Shown piece by piece: positions 1 to 11,545 of a stretch of DNA of 64,000 bases. A program made the translations under genes and the position numbers. Positions within the stretch are counted from its first letter, which is position 1, and the number at the start of each line of letters is the position of its first letter. A model generated the notes under the pieces. The model was not told where the DNA came from, did not search any database, and was given only the letters and a program-made list of their open reading frames with translations. The DNA is from Rhabditophanes sp. KR3021 (lineage: Eukaryota; Nematoda; Chromadorea; Rhabditida; Alloionematidae). The stretch lies in NCBI GenBank assembly GCA_963281155.1, contig CAUJLY010000004.1:1-64000 (forward strand), given 5' to 3'.

Positions 1-2
1 GA

Positions 3-3000
3 TCAAAAGCCGACGACAATCCGATTTTCCTGCTAGCTTGCAATGATGCTTGCTCATTTACTTGGACAGGAGAAGAACACATTCACCAAGACATCTTCGA
101 GTGTAGGACTTGTGGATTAACTGGGACTTTGTGTTGTTGTACTGAATGTGCTTTTTCATGCCATAGGCATCACGATTGCAAGCTCAAGAAGACTTCACCA
201 ACCGCTTACTGCGATTGCTGGGAGCAAATGGATTGCTCATCACTAGTTGCTGGAAATCAATCCAAAAGAAAGACTTTATTCAAAGAATTGCTAAAGAAAA
301 CAAATTTGGTTAACTATATCAATGGCAGGGGAGAACATATGCTTCAATTTTTGGCTAAAACTGTCGGAAGACAGCATGAAGAACAAGAGTTAAATGGTGC
401 TATTGTTGCTAGAACTAGACAGCACAATGCTCCGGAACAAAAAGATAGACCCGAACACGGCCTCGAACCACCAAAGTTCGCTAAACAAGTGCTTTCTACA
501 TGTTTGAAGGATTGGAATACTATCAAGTCTTTCGTAACTCTTGAAATGGTAAAAGCTCCTTCTGAGTTAGCTTTGACGGAAGATATGTTTTTCTTGACTA
601 CTCAGTCTGGGACTAATCATTTGGATAGATTTGTGTTTGTTTTGCTGTCGAAGTGTCCGGAATCTCATCTAGATGATTTGATTAACACTTTTATCTCTCT
701 TAACAACTCCAAAGCAAAGGATCCGGAAGTTGAAGAATTGACTAATAGATTTGTACGCTCAGTTGTCAGAATTATGACTTTACTGTGTGTGTTATCTCCA
801 CCTTCTGTTACTCTGTGCGTTGCTGCTAATGGATTAACTAGTGGGTTGACTGCCACATCGAGTATCAATTCACATGGAAATGACAAAAATGAAAACAAAA
901 GACACGGGGGAATTCAGGCAGTCCACATTCAAGGAATGCTTTCCTTTGTTAGAACTTCTGCTTCAACCGCTGCTGCTCATGGCAAAAAAGAAAACCAAAG
1001 AAAGATGGTTAACAATATTGTATTGAAGTGCAGACGAATCTTCCAGACCTTGCTTCCACATGCTATTGGAGAAATCGTAAAGGCCGCGGAAGCTTTAGCA
1101 ATGCCCATTAGAACTGGAGTTGTCAAGAAGCATCTGATCTTCAGTGCTAGTCCCGCTGATGCGATTGAAAATATTGAAAGGTATCTTAATGGTGAAATTC
1201 CATTTGCTCAAATCTTTACCCAGGAAGAGCCTCAACTTGCATCTGGACATAGAAAACGTGGAACCAGTAAGAGGGATGAGGGAGAAGAAGCTCCAACTCC
1301 ATTGCACAACACGACTCAGGAAAATATCTCCTCGGATGATGACGATACTTGGTCGGATGATGACTTTGAATTAAATCCTTCTAAGAGAAATGAAAATCAA
1401 CCCTCCGACAATGAAGACACTACCGACCAGCAACAAAACAACGAGATGGAAGTTGATGCTGTCGATGAGCCATCTGATTTGTCGACTGAAGATTTATCCT
1501 CTCAACCATCCGATGATGAGGAGGAAGAAGCTGCAGCTGAGGACGATGACAACGATGAGGATGATGATAATGATGATGAAATGGAAGAAGAGCAGATCAT
1601 GATCGGGAACAACTTGTTCGAAGACGACAATGAGGAAGAAGAGCATGACGAAGAGGAAGACAATGCTATTGATGAAGAAGAGGAAGACGACGAGGAAGAT
1701 GATGAGGAAGAAAGAGATGAAAGCAACGTCGTGATTAATGTCCTCGAAAACCAAGGTGAAGAGTTAATGGCCGTAGATGCTCCTGCTGGATCCAGGATCA
1801 ACAGAACTCCTGGAGATGGCGGGCGCAATGTTATTGTTGTCGACGCGGGAACGACAGCCGCTACTGACGAACCAGCTAATGCCGATGAGGATAGAAATGA
1901 CCCATTCGGCAATCCTCGTGCTTTATTCCATGCGTATGCTGCTGCTAGAGGTGCCGATGCTCCTGTTGGACAAGTTATCTCGTGGAATACAGCTGATTTA
2001 AGAAGTGGATCTGGCGCTGCTGCTGAACAGACTCTCAGGAATGTGAGAAGGAGAGCGGAAGCTGTCAGTAACATGCTCAATGAAACAGGCGAACGCACTC
2101 AAGCCCTAGTCGATGGAATTGCTAGAGAAGCTGCTGCTCGAGTCCCACCAACAGAAAATGCCTCTGCCTCTTCTACTTTGTCAAGGACCTTGAGGTTCAA
2201 CGACGGCAATATGGCGACTGGTGGCGACAACGTCAAAGTCTCATTCAAAGCCGAAAACCAACTAGCTATTGCTTTTGCCGTACTCGTAAAGACTCTAAAC
2301 AACTTGATGTCTCAATTCAAAAATCACAAAGAATGGATTAATGCTGAGCACAAAGGTATTCCTACTTTGTTGCATCTTGAAGATGAAAACTTCATGAATT
2401 GCCACGAATTTGTTGAATCCAAGTTGACTCCCGTGTGGATGTGGTTTGACTCTATTTTGGACCATTACGAATCCAAGATAAGATACTCAATGGCTTTGAA
2501 GAAAAATGCGACCGCCCAATACTTATATGGCTACAATGAGAAGGAAGAAAAGGCAATGACGATTAAGAATATGAAGTTGCAAAGAAAGAATGCTGTTAGA
2601 TACAAGCCTGGGCAACCACACTCTCAACCAAAGGACGAATTAGAAGCTTTGTCGCCAAGAAAGGAGTTTATGGGGTATGTTCTTTCTTTGTTAAGATCCT
2701 CTTCAGATGAAAATGCTGATAACTTCAGTGGAATCGATGTTCAGTCCTTGTTGCCAATCGCTTACATCGCCGAAGGTTACCTCACACATTGCCAAGTTTA
2801 TGAATGTTTGATGAATGACTACAACAAAAAGGATGAAATCACTGATATCAACAGTGATGATGAAAAGTTAAGAAAATTCTTCCAAAGACCTCTTGAATTA
2901 AGCTACCCAGGAATTTGCTTCGCTACCCCTTTCCATGCGATGAAATACCAAGCAACTGAAGCTATCCCATTATCACAGAATCCAAATTTGCTTAATCCTG

Positions 3001-5357
3001 TTGCTGAGAAGAGTACTTTGTATGGCCTACCAGTTAACCCAAGAACTAGTGCTGAATACAAAGCTATTTATCATGCTGTTGGAGTGGAAAATCCTGGACA
3101 CCAAGGAATTTTATCTTTGGAAGGAAGTGAGAAAAGAGAAGGCGGCATTTGTGCTACCAAAGCCCTGCAAAACATTAAAGGAAGGAAAAGAAACAACAGT
3201 GGTGCCGGAAAAGGAGCCAAAAGCAAGAAAAGCTCTAAGAATGGACCAGTTTCCAAGGTCACTTATGGCATCAATGATTTACTTTCAATTGTAAATTATT
3301 CTCAGGAAAATCCTCTTCAAACAAGATTAACCAGATGGTCAACTACCCTTCAACTGATTGCTAAGACTTTCGCTGAAGATTTTACCCCCTTCTTCGGAGG
3401 AGACCATTCCTATTCTGTGTTGATGAGTGAACTCTCGAGCTTCCATGTTCGTGAAAAAGACTTCAAGAAAAAGATGGATAAAGCTATCAACCATCAGTCC
3501 AAAGATGTAACCTTCGATGTATGCAGGGACCCTCACCAGTTAATTTTCCAAGCTTTCTCTCAACTTAATCAGCAATACGCTAGAAGAACGAATGTGTCCC
3601 ATGTATTGAAGTACAGTCCTAGTTATTCGACACCTGCTCCAATGGTCAGTTCAGTCCACCAAATTTCAACGGAGTTAGATACAAATGAAGTTTGTAAGGT
3701 TAGAGATGAGTCTGGAGGCGCCCCAACATTAAACTCGATCAACAAGTATGGTTATTTTGCTTGCAAGAGCGTGAAAGTTACTTTTAAAGAGGAGCCAGGA
3801 GAGGGAAGTGGAGTAGCTAGATCATTCTACACCGCTATCGGAGCTGCTATGTCTGGGATGGATTATCTGCCGATTCGTGGAATGCCTGGAATGGAAGAAT
3901 TGCCTGACAAGAAGGAAAAGTCCTCTGGCCATGACCGTGGTAACAGAAGAGAGCGCCACCAAAGACACGGAGGAAGTGGTTCAAGAAGAAATAGAATGGC
4001 TAACGTACCTCTACCATTAACTTGCCAACCCTTCTTCCCACAGGACCAACCCAACAATGCCACAGAATCTATGAGGCAAGTTTTGGTTGGATCTGTTCCT
4101 GCTGGTGCTGGGGGAGTTGCTCAATTAGTCGACCACAACGGAAGCATGCTCGGACATCGTATTCTCCCTCGCGTCCAAATATTCTCAAGTGAATTCCCAA
4201 ACAAAATTACTGGAATGATTATGACGTTGTCTTTCAATTCAATTATGGCTTTGTTGGATAGTGAAGAATTATTAAGACAAACCGTAGTTGAGGCAACTGT
4301 TATGCTTACGAATGCCGGTATGACAAATACAGACGTCGCGCCACCAGACAATGTAGCTAGACCAAATGCCGAAGCGGAGCCAAGTAAAAAAGATAGTACT
4401 GGCAAGAAGGTTTCTATTGTGCTGAGTGAAGCTGAGATTGCCGAACTCGACAATGCCCCTCTTTTCTACAGAAGCACTAAGTGTGGAAACTTTACCGTTA
4501 ATCCCGGTAAAAATTCTCAGGGAAGATTGAATGCTTTTAGAAATGTTGGGCGTTTGATTGGACTTTGCTTGCAACAAGGCGAGATCTTACCTTTGCCTTT
4601 GACCAGACATGTGTTCAAGTATATCCTTGGACTTCCAGTGACTTGGTATGATTTGGCTTTCTACGATCCATTGATGTTCGACTCCCTAAGATCACTAGTC
4701 TACAACGCCACGGAAAATGCACCATGGGGCGATGATTACTACGAAGATTTGCAAATGTGCTTTACCATCGATGAACCAGCTGAAGAAGGAGGGAAGACAA
4801 TTGAATTGAAAGAAAATGGAAATGATATCCTTGTGACTAAAGACAATATCGCGGAGTACATCCATCTTTACATCAATGCACGTCTCCTGGGCCACCACAT
4901 CTTTGCTCTTGAAGCTTTGAAACAAGGAGTCTATGATGCCCTACCAAGAAATGCCCTCAACATCTTCAATGCCGATGACTTGAGATTGTTGTTGTGTGGA
5001 ACTATGGAGATTGATATGGAGGTGATGAGGGAATCTACAACTTTCCTGAACGAAAGTGCCGCTGCCAATAAAGATGTGGAAGAATTCAAAGAAATGTTCT
5101 GGGCAGTAGTAATGAAGCTAAGTGTGGAAGAAAAGCAAGATCTAATCTTCTTCTGGACCGGCTCCCCAACTATCCCCTCAAAGAAAGAAGGATTCCAACC
5201 AGCTCCAACGGTAATGGTGAGACCACCGGAAAACAATCGCCTACCCACAGCCAACACATGTATCTCTCGCCTCTACATGCCACTCTATTCAACAAAAAAG
5301 ATCATTAAACAACGGTTGTCTGTAGCGATTAAAGCAAAAAATTTCGGCTTTGTTTAA
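3..5357 (+). CDS. ubr-5: UBR5/HYD-type HECT E3 ubiquitin ligase, 5'-partial
   Basis: The frame is open through the left edge, so the gene starts outside the window; 1784 residues are visible, all in one exon. Domains in order: a UBR-box zinc finger (about residues 14-80; CRTCGL, CCCTECA, CHRHHDCK, YCDCWE), which in this family reads N-degrons; a long Asp/Glu-rich stretch (about 445-575); an MLLE/PABC-like helical domain (about 1383-1440; KITGMIMTLS where human UBR5 has KITGMLLELS); and a HECT domain (about 1485-1784). The catalytic cysteine is Cys1753 in TANTCISRLY, 31 residues before the end, and the last residues KNFGFV match the vertebrate C-terminus. The role known for the family is nuclear ubiquitin transfer onto substrates selected by the UBR and MLLE domains. 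A polyadenylation-like AATAAA lies about 75 bp downstream. The identification is firm; the missing N-terminal third cannot be assessed. Confidence 0.96.
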   Translation, partial: SKADDNPIFLLACNDACSFTWTGEEHIHQDIFECRTCGLTGTLCCCTECAFSCHRHHDCKLKKTSPTAYCDCWEQMDCSSLVAGNQSKRKTLFKELLKKTNLVNYINGRGEHMLQFLAKTVGRQHEEQELNGAIVARTRQHNAPEQKDRPEHGLEPPKFAKQVLSTCLKDWNTIKSFVTLEMVKAPSELALTEDMFFLTTQSGTNHLDRFVFVLLSKCPESHLDDLINTFISLNNSKAKDPEVEELTNRFVRSVVRIMTLLCVLSPPSVTLCVAANGLTSGLTATSSINSHGNDKNENKRHGGIQAVHIQGMLSFVRTSASTAAAHGKKENQRKMVNNIVLKCRRIFQTLLPHAIGEIVKAAEALAMPIRTGVVKKHLIFSASPADAIENIERYLNGEIPFAQIFTQEEPQLASGHRKRGTSKRDEGEEAPTPLHNTTQENISSDDDDTWSDDDFELNPSKRNENQPSDNEDTTDQQQNNEMEVDAVDEPSDLSTEDLSSQPSDDEEEEAAAEDDDNDEDDDNDDEMEEEQIMIGNNLFEDDNEEEEHDEEEDNAIDEEEEDDEEDDEEERDESNVVINVLENQGEELMAVDAPAGSRINRTPGDGGRNVIVVDAGTTAATDEPANADEDRNDPFGNPRALFHAYAAARGADAPVGQVISWNTADLRSGSGAAAEQTLRNVRRRAEAVSNMLNETGERTQALVDGIAREAAARVPPTENASASSTLSRTLRFNDGNMATGGDNVKVSFKAENQLAIAFAVLVKTLNNLMSQFKNHKEWINAEHKGIPTLLHLEDENFMNCHEFVESKLTPVWMWFDSILDHYESKIRYSMALKKNATAQYLYGYNEKEEKAMTIKNMKLQRKNAVRYKPGQPHSQPKDELEALSPRKEFMGYVLSLLRSSSDENADNFSGIDVQSLLPIAYIAEGYLTHCQVYECLMNDYNKKDEITDINSDDEKLRKFFQRPLELSYPGICFATPFHAMKYQATEAIPLSQNPNLLNPVAEKSTLYGLPVNPRTSAEYKAIYHAVGVENPGHQGILSLEGSEKREGGICATKALQNIKGRKRNNSGAGKGAKSKKSSKNGPVSKVTYGINDLLSIVNYSQENPLQTRLTRWSTTLQLIAKTFAEDFTPFFGGDHSYSVLMSELSSFHVREKDFKKKMDKAINHQSKDVTFDVCRDPHQLIFQAFSQLNQQYARRTNVSHVLKYSPSYSTPAPMVSSVHQISTELDTNEVCKVRDESGGAPTLNSINKYGYFACKSVKVTFKEEPGEGSGVARSFYTAIGAAMSGMDYLPIRGMPGMEELPDKKEKSSGHDRGNRRERHQRHGGSGSRRNRMANVPLPLTCQPFFPQDQPNNATESMRQVLVGSVPAGAGGVAQLVDHNGSMLGHRILPRVQIFSSEFPNKITGMIMTLSFNSIMALLDSEELLRQTVVEATVMLTNAGMTNTDVAPPDNVARPNAEAEPSKKDSTGKKVSIVLSEAEIAELDNAPLFYRSTKCGNFTVNPGKNSQGRLNAFRNVGRLIGLCLQQGEILPLPLTRHVFKYILGLPVTWYDLAFYDPLMFDSLRSLVYNATENAPWGDDYYEDLQMCFTIDEPAEEGGKTIELKENGNDILVTKDNIAEYIHLYINARLLGHHIFALEALKQGVYDALPRNALNIFNADDLRLLLCGTMEIDMEVMRESTTFLNESAAANKDVEEFKEMFWAVVMKLSVEEKQDLIFFWTGSPTIPSKKEGFQPAPTVMVRPPENNRLPTANTCISRLYMPLYSTKKIIKQRLSVAIKAKNFGFV

Positions 5358-7138
5358 ATACCTCTTCCGCTTGAATTGTGAGACTTTTATTTTAATATTA
5401 AAATTAATAATTAATTATCTTGATCTAATCAATAAATGACTTTTAATCAGTCTCAATTTACTTGTTTAAAATAAAAGGTTGTATTTATTTCACTTGTTCA
5501 TTTGACTCGTGGCAGGAATGATGTAATTGATGAAGTCTAGTAGTCCCTATGATTAACAAGCAGCCTGAACGGGAGTCTTGTTGGAGGTGCATGTCTTCAG
5601 AAAATAACTCATTAAAGTTAAATAGCTAGGTTGTTTTTTAATTGGCGATGGCTAAATTTGAAGTATTTTAGGAATGATTACATTATATAGATTAAAAAGT
5701 TTGTTTTACTTAAAATATAATTTATTATTATCAAGGTTTGCTGTATCTTTTAATTTGTCCTATATTTATTTATGATATCTTGTTATAACATTAATTAATA
5801 TTGAAGGTGTATGATTATTTAGAAGAAGTTTCAGTTAAATGCTATGTAAATATGCGGTTCTTTTCCGTATCATTTGGCAATCTGAACTTAATATGTGCCA
5901 AGTTTATGACACTCTTTTTGTTTCTACGTTGGATATTCAACCAGTTATTATTGTTTAATTATTCGAAGTGTTTTCGTGTATATAAATAAAGATTTATTTA
6001 ACAAATTGTTTTTTAATCATTTGTTTCATTTAACAAAATGCTGGCTTTATGCATTAGATGACGTCTTTGTTTATTTACAATTTGAATATATGGTGCGTCG
6101 AGATAAATATTTGGGAATTAGTGCATTAGTTTGATCATTCAAGTGCAATTAGAACATTGAAAGGAAAATGCCTAATCAGCATTACAGTTTCTCAATTGAT
6201 AATTTTCCAATTATTTTACTGTATTTTCTTTTATGTCTATCTCAACTACTGATTTGTTCGAAGTACATCCCCTAAATTAAAAAATATACATGATTCACAT
6301 CTTACATATTTTAAAACTCACGTAAAATCACTTTTAAATAACCATTACTTGATTGCGTACTGGCTTCTCTTTATCATTTGTGCCCATATTAGACAAGTCT
6401 AATTTAGATTGAATGTAATCCGGCATCATTAAGAAGATTAGCCTCAAATAAATTCGGAAAATAATGCAATATCTTTTAAAATGGAAAGTTTGACAATGTA
6501 TAAATAAGAATATTAATAATTCATATCTGTACATTGGATAAAGATTTATGATCTTTCGATGTTTTCCAAAGACTCTCTTTGCCAATTGTTTTCTCGGGAT
6601 TTTCCCATTTCAAATGTCGCAAAGATAGTTGCAATTCGTCACCCACCCCACATATTGTGCTTTTTATCAAATTATCATCGTGTTTAACGAAATTAACCCC
6701 AAAAGGTGCCTGTTTTTCGTTATTTATCCTCTTAATCAACTTAATATTATCATCGCCTTAACCAATTTGCATTTTAAATCAATTTACAGTTATTTACCTG
6801 TTATATTGCCTTTATCCTGCCCTAATAAAGCTATAGTTTTAGTAAAGTTTGAAACAAAACTAAATAGCAAATATTTTTTCTATTGTGACTTATTGATAAA
6901 AAGGATTTGAACAATCCCACGGGGGTGAACAAAAGAAACATCAACAAATGTTTAAAAAATAACAGAAATTTAAAAGAATGCATGTAATCATTTCTGAAGA
7001 TCATCCACAATAGTTTTTAAAATATTATCGAATTAAAAAAGAGACAGTCAATATTAAAAGCAACAGATATTAGGGAATTAGTTAAAGGTTTTGGACCCTT
7101 TTTATTTGCATATTGTCCTAGATCTTAGTTTCAATTGC
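5358..7138. other. Intergenic, no gene seen
   Basis: AT-rich spacer of 1.8 kb between the convergent UBR5 and HDAC genes. It must hold both 3' UTRs; AATAAA-like signals occur near 5430 and 5985. Short open frames here show no recognisable protein and no codon bias. Confidence 0.6.
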
Positions 7139-8500
7139 TTACGTGCCGGGTTCGTTGTGGCAGATGTCTGTGCCGCGTACGTTTCCTTCTTTCTCGGTAT
7201 CATAGAGTTCGGATTCGTGTTCCCGCGTAGCATCTGTTTCAAATTGTGTCAATCTTTTGTTGGGGTCGATCATGTCTTCCATTGAGTTTGGGTCGAATTG
7301 CAGGACATGATCTTTGTGTTCGTGCATTTGAACGGACGGAGCAAAGTTTAAGTTTTTTAAATTTTGAAAGATTGTCGCTTGTGTTTTGTTTAGGTATTCG
7401 CGCGTGTTGGCGTTTGGAATATTGGATTGGGGGAGGTGTAACTTGAAGTCTGGACCGAAGTATTCAAAGTAGTCATTGTAAGGTAACTCATTTGAGATCT
7501 CGGTGTCCAGAGCAATGCTGGTTTCATATGTCCAGCAACGAGCCACATTTTTGACTGTGTAGCCTCCTCCTCCCACGAACATGATTGGGATGTTTTGAGC
7601 TTTCAGGTACTCAGCACACTTGCCATGTCCTTTCAGTGTTAAGTTGAAGCAACCTAGGCGATCGTTGCTAAGTGAATCTGCCCCTAGCTGCAACACAATA
7701 GCCTCGGGCCTGAAGTGCGAGAGTACTCTTTCCATGACTGGGACAAATATACTTTCATAGGTAGCGTCATCGATCCCATCGCGCAGAGGGAAGTTGAGCG
7801 CATAGTTGGTGCCATCTCCATGTCCAATGTCCTTCAAATCCCCCGTCCCAGGAAAGTACTCTCCGTACTTGTGGAATGACACAGTCATGACACGGTCTGT
7901 TGTCAGGAACGCTTCCTCTACCCCGTCACCATGGTGAACATCAACGTCAACGTAAAGTACTCTCTGATGGTACTTGAGCAGTTCAAGGATCCCCAGGACG
8001 ATGTCATTTGCGTAGCAGAAGCCAGAAGCCTCCGACTTCTTAGCATGATGCAACCCACCCATCCAATTGATCGCAATATCACACTGCTTCTCATTCAACT
8101 TCTTGGCAGCAGCCAAACTTCCCCCGGATGAGATTGCGCAAAACTCATAAAGGCCGTCGAATACTGGACAATCGTCGTCAACATTATACAGCTGTATTTG
8201 CCTCGCATAATCAGACACGTTGTCAGGCCTTATCGACTTGAGAAAGAGCATGTACTCATCAGAATGATACTTGGTCATTTCCTTGAAAGTTGCCATAACT
8301 GGTCGATAAACCTCCATCTTACGACACAATCCATAATTCAACACCAAATTGTGTGTCATTCTAATTCTGTGAGGCTTCATCGGGTGGCCCTGCCCATAAT
8401 AGTAATTGCCCACGTCATCTAAAAAAGTAATTAACAATGGTCTCCAAAAAAAGTGAAACTTACTGTCATAATAATAAGCTACCTTTCGCTTAGATAACAT
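7139..8500 (-). CDS. hda-1: Class I histone deacetylase (HDAC1/2 type)
   Basis: Two exons, 8500-8464 and 8418-7139, joined across a 45-bp intron (GTAAGT...TTTTTTAG). The intron has a length divisible by three and no stop, so an unspliced reading inserts 15 spurious residues after YYYD; splicing gives [17 protein letters not shown], as in HDAC1. The product is 438 residues, slightly shorter than HDAC1 (about 480) because the acidic/Lys-rich tail is short. All catalytic residues are present: His136-His137 ([14 protein letters not shown]), zinc ligands Asp172, His174 and Asp260, and the transition-state Tyr299 (GGGGYT). The enzyme removes acetyl groups from histone lysines in Sin3/NuRD-type complexes. 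One local deviation is [14 protein letters not shown], where HDAC1 has Cys-Gly-Ser. The assignment to HDAC1/2 rather than HDAC3 rests on overall similarity. Confidence 0.96.
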   Translation of the reverse strand: MLSKRKVAYYYDSKFHFFWRPLLITFLDDVGNYYYGQGHPMKPHRIRMTHNLVLNYGLCRKMEVYRPVMATFKEMTKYHSDEYMLFLKSIRPDNVSDYARQIQLYNVDDDCPVFDGLYEFCAISSGGSLAAAKKLNEKQCDIAINWMGGLHHAKKSEASGFCYANDIVLGILELLKYHQRVLYVDVDVHHGDGVEEAFLTTDRVMTVSFHKYGEYFPGTGDLKDIGHGDGTNYALNFPLRDGIDDATYESIFVPVMERVLSHFRPEAIVLQLGADSLSNDRLGCFNLTLKGHGKCAEYLKAQNIPIMFVGGGGYTVKNVARCWTYETSIALDTEISNELPYNDYFEYFGPDFKLHLPQSNIPNANTREYLNKTQATIFQNLKNLNFAPSVQMHEHKDHVLQFDPNSMEDMIDPNKRLTQFETDATREHESELYDTEKEGNVRGTDICHNEPGT

Positions 8501-8746
8501 CTCTCTAACAAAAAGAAACCAATAAAGTTAGCGTGTCAACAAAGGCCAATGCAATTGCAAAACTATACACACTTTCAATTTGGGGTGGGATTTTGGTCTC
8601 GGTTATCAAAGTCCACCTCTTGCCTTGGTAGGTTGTATATATATTTTAAATGTGGTAATCTCACAACGACAGTATTTTTAGACTTTAAATTTTTTATAGA
8701 TATTATTTGATCCTTCTATTATAATTGAGCTTTAATTTTATAGATA

Positions 8747-9918
8747 ATGAAGGTGAGTGACAACGAACTTGATGAAGCTGATGTTCTTTTTAAATTAATG
8801 GAGAAACTGAAGTGGCTGCTTAAGCCAGTGCTCTGAAGAGAAAGTTAAATGATGGGTAAATTGAATATTGTCAGCAGAAGCATCCAAAGATAGACAGACA
8901 AGAGGAGTTGGTGGCTTTTAATAATTCCGATGCACTGGCGATAATAATCTACTAGTTGGAAACACAGCAAAACTACATCCACGAATTTGATGCTCTAGAG
9001 AAGTACGAGATCAAGCCACTGATCACTTCTAATCGCGAACCAGCTAAGGATTACGATTTCAAACTGGATTTCCTCCAAAAGTAAACCGTCCTTTACTTCG
9101 AGAACAATAAATCTGTCTGGTCTCCGCTCATACATCCGCCGGAGAAACAGCAGTCACGCTTTATGCTATCGTTATTTGTCTTTGTGCCAAACAAAGAGTC
9201 ACTAGACTTCTCCAATCAAAGCCTTTTTCAATCAAAAGTTCCGTGAACTACAAGCAGAATTTACGGATGTTGGTTTAATGACTGGGGATGTTACTCTCAA
9301 TTCTGGCGCCTCTGTACTTGTAATGACGACCGAAATCTTAAGATCAATGTTGCGTCGTGATTCAAAAATATTGCGTAAGGTTGGTTGGATCGTGTTTGAT
9401 GAGATCCATTACATGCGAGATAGATAAAGAGGTGTCCTTTGAGAAAAGACGATTATTTTGTTGCTGGATAACATCCATTTCGTCTTCTTGTCCGCTACCA
9501 TTCCTAATGCGAGGCAGTTTGTGGAATGGGTCGCTTCTCTTCACAAGCAGAATTGCCATGTTATCTATACCGACTACAGGCCTACTCCCCTCCAACACTT
9601 TATTTATCCATGTGGCGAGACTGAGTTGTTTGATCTTCTGTTGACTAAGGGCAAATTCTGCCGTGAATATACATGATTCTGCTGGAGGTGGTGCTAAAAC
9701 TGTTAATGAAAGAGGAAAAAAAGGAGACAGTAATGTTGTGAAGTTGTCAAAGTTATTCTTGACAGAGACATGCTTCTTGTCATTGTTTTCAGTCTCAGTA
9801 ATAAGGAATGTGAATCTTATGCTTGTACTTTGAAGAACATGGACTTTAATAGCAGTGCAAACAAGAGATTGTGTAGGAAATCTTTAATAATAGTAAACGA
9901 TTTACCACCATGATATAT
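8747..9918 (+). pseudogene. MTR4/SKIV2L2 exosome RNA helicase pseudogene (N-terminal half)
   Basis: A degenerate copy of the DExH helicase that feeds RNA to the nuclear exosome. Recognisable pieces in order: KRKLNDG, KHPKIDRQEELVA, KYEIKPL, PAKDYDFKLDFLQK, a Walker A that reads SAHTSAGET (Lys changed to Glu), [33 protein letters not shown], the DEIHYMRD box, FVFLSATIPNARQF, HVIYTDYRPTPLQH, then a fading match to about 9918. The N-terminal part contains in-frame stops (three TAA and one TAG) and the remainder several frameshifts. The second helicase domain and the arch domain are absent. No introns are evident in the copy, so it could be a retrocopy or a fragment of an intron-poor parent. It cannot encode a helicase. 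Confidence 0.9.
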
Positions 9919-10153
9919 ATGTAAACAAACAATGACTAAACAACTAACTATATAAGCAAGGCTCATCCTCAGTTACGTCATTTCCAACCTCGACGGACTG
10001 AGGGCAAGTAATTTATTTACTAATCATCTAACTTGTATATTTTAGTTTATTTATTATCCAATAAAAGTCTTAAAATCATTACCCCTGACACCAGTAACTT
10101 TTATATTTTACTAAGACATTAAATGAAATTGTTCCAAATATGCGGCTGCATTT

Positions 10154-10743
10154 TTAGATATCGCTAAACTTGCCTGAGTTTTCAATCTAAAAAATGCTTT
10201 AATAAAAATAACATAGTCAAATTAAACTTACATATTCCAGATCCTCCTGGGAAAAATCATTTTCAATATCGTACATTTCACGAAGTTCTTCAGTTGTCTT
10301 ACCTCTCATTGTTTCTGCAACGTGACAGCAAAAAATGTCAAATAAGAATTTGATTTCTAGATAATCAGTATCCAAGATCATCACCCAATTATAATCCTTA
10401 ACGTCCTCATGAACTTGTCTGAGGTATGCTTCGATCTTCTGTTGGTAAACGGCTTTAGCATGATCGGTCTCGTCATTTTGTGGTTTGGGATTATTATGGT
10501 AGAATTCACAGATCTCAATGATTTTCTTTAAGGACTGTTCAGTACATTGCAAAGCAATTCTTTCAATTTCCATTGGTTCGTCTGAATCTAATTGAATACC
10601 AAGATCTAAAAATATGATTATTATTTATTTAATTAAATAACGTACCATTGATCATTTGAAGTACCTGAACGTTCAATAACATACATTGGAAGATCCAATT
10701 CGTGTTGATCTTTTGAGATTACTGGGATAGATTGAGTTGCCAT
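10154..10743 (-). CDS. skr: Skp1-like SCF ubiquitin ligase adaptor
   Basis: Three exons (10743-10665, 10605-10232, 10186-10154) with introns of 59 and 45 bp, all GT-AG with TTTTTAG acceptors, give 161 residues, the usual Skp1 length. The N-terminus matches the short BTB/POZ-like fold of Skp1 (ERSDLGIQLDSDEP after splicing). The C-terminal half has the Skp1 dimerisation and F-box binding helices: TEQSLKKIIEICEFYHNNP, DYLEIKFLFDIFCCHVAETM and GKTTEELREMYDIENDFS. In the family, Skp1 bridges cullin-1 to F-box substrate receptors. The last exon replaces the usual WCEEK tail with ENSGKFSDI. It could be one member of a larger Skp1-related family, as in nematodes. Confidence 0.88.
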
Positions 10744-11539
10744 GATTAATAATAGAAAGTGGGTAGATAATTAAGGATATCTTAATCTTTGAGAGTAAAA
10801 TAAGTACAATAAGCAAAGTTTCGATAAAAATGAAGTTTTCCCACAAACATGACGTCATGGCGTATCAAAATGATTTGACCCAAACAAGTTGGAACAAAAC
10901 ATAAGTCATGACGTTCCCAAAATATTTCAGCTAAATCATCTTAATTAGCATTTACCAATATAACACAAGTTTCTATTTTGCATATTTATGTTCCTAATAA
11001 TCATAGTATTATCCTTAAAACTTTCCATTGTTATCCCCTCATCTCCAGTCTACATAGTTGGGATATCTACAAGTATTATGTAAGAATCACTCATATAAAC
11101 TTTGTAGCTATCATACAATGCCAGTTTCTTAGTTATGAAAAAGAATATTGTAATAGTAGGACAAAGTAACGACTTTACAAGGTTTCATATCGCCAATTAT
11201 TCCTTACCTCAAGCTACAAACTAAATTGGAAAGCGATCTCACACATTTACTTTTGCATCATACTTTATTTATATTTGATCATCACACGTTTCATTGTACG
11301 ACTGTTACAAGTCATCATTATTTTTGCGCGCATTTTCATTGTACTACTTTTACTTACCATAGTTTGCTTCTTCCTCAAACAACTATTAGTTGTTACGTTT
11401 ATTGAGAAGCTTATTAAGTGTATTGTTCTGGTTACATTATTTACATTTTGTTGCGACAATATCACGGTTATTTCGTTATTGATTAAAAATTCTTTGTTAT
11501 TTCTAAACTAGACATTTCAATACTTATTTTTTTGTACTT
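10744..11539. other. Intergenic between divergent Skp1 and PIAS genes
   Basis: About 0.8 kb of AT-rich sequence that should contain both promoters, since the flanking genes are transcribed away from each other. I see no further gene. Confidence 0.5.
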
Positions 11540-11545
11540 TTGGAA

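Noticed and set aside
1502..2098. 198-codon Ser-rich open frame antisense to UBR5
   Set aside because: It is the mirror of the GAN acidic tract; poly-Ser arises from the complement of GAA/GAT-type codons.
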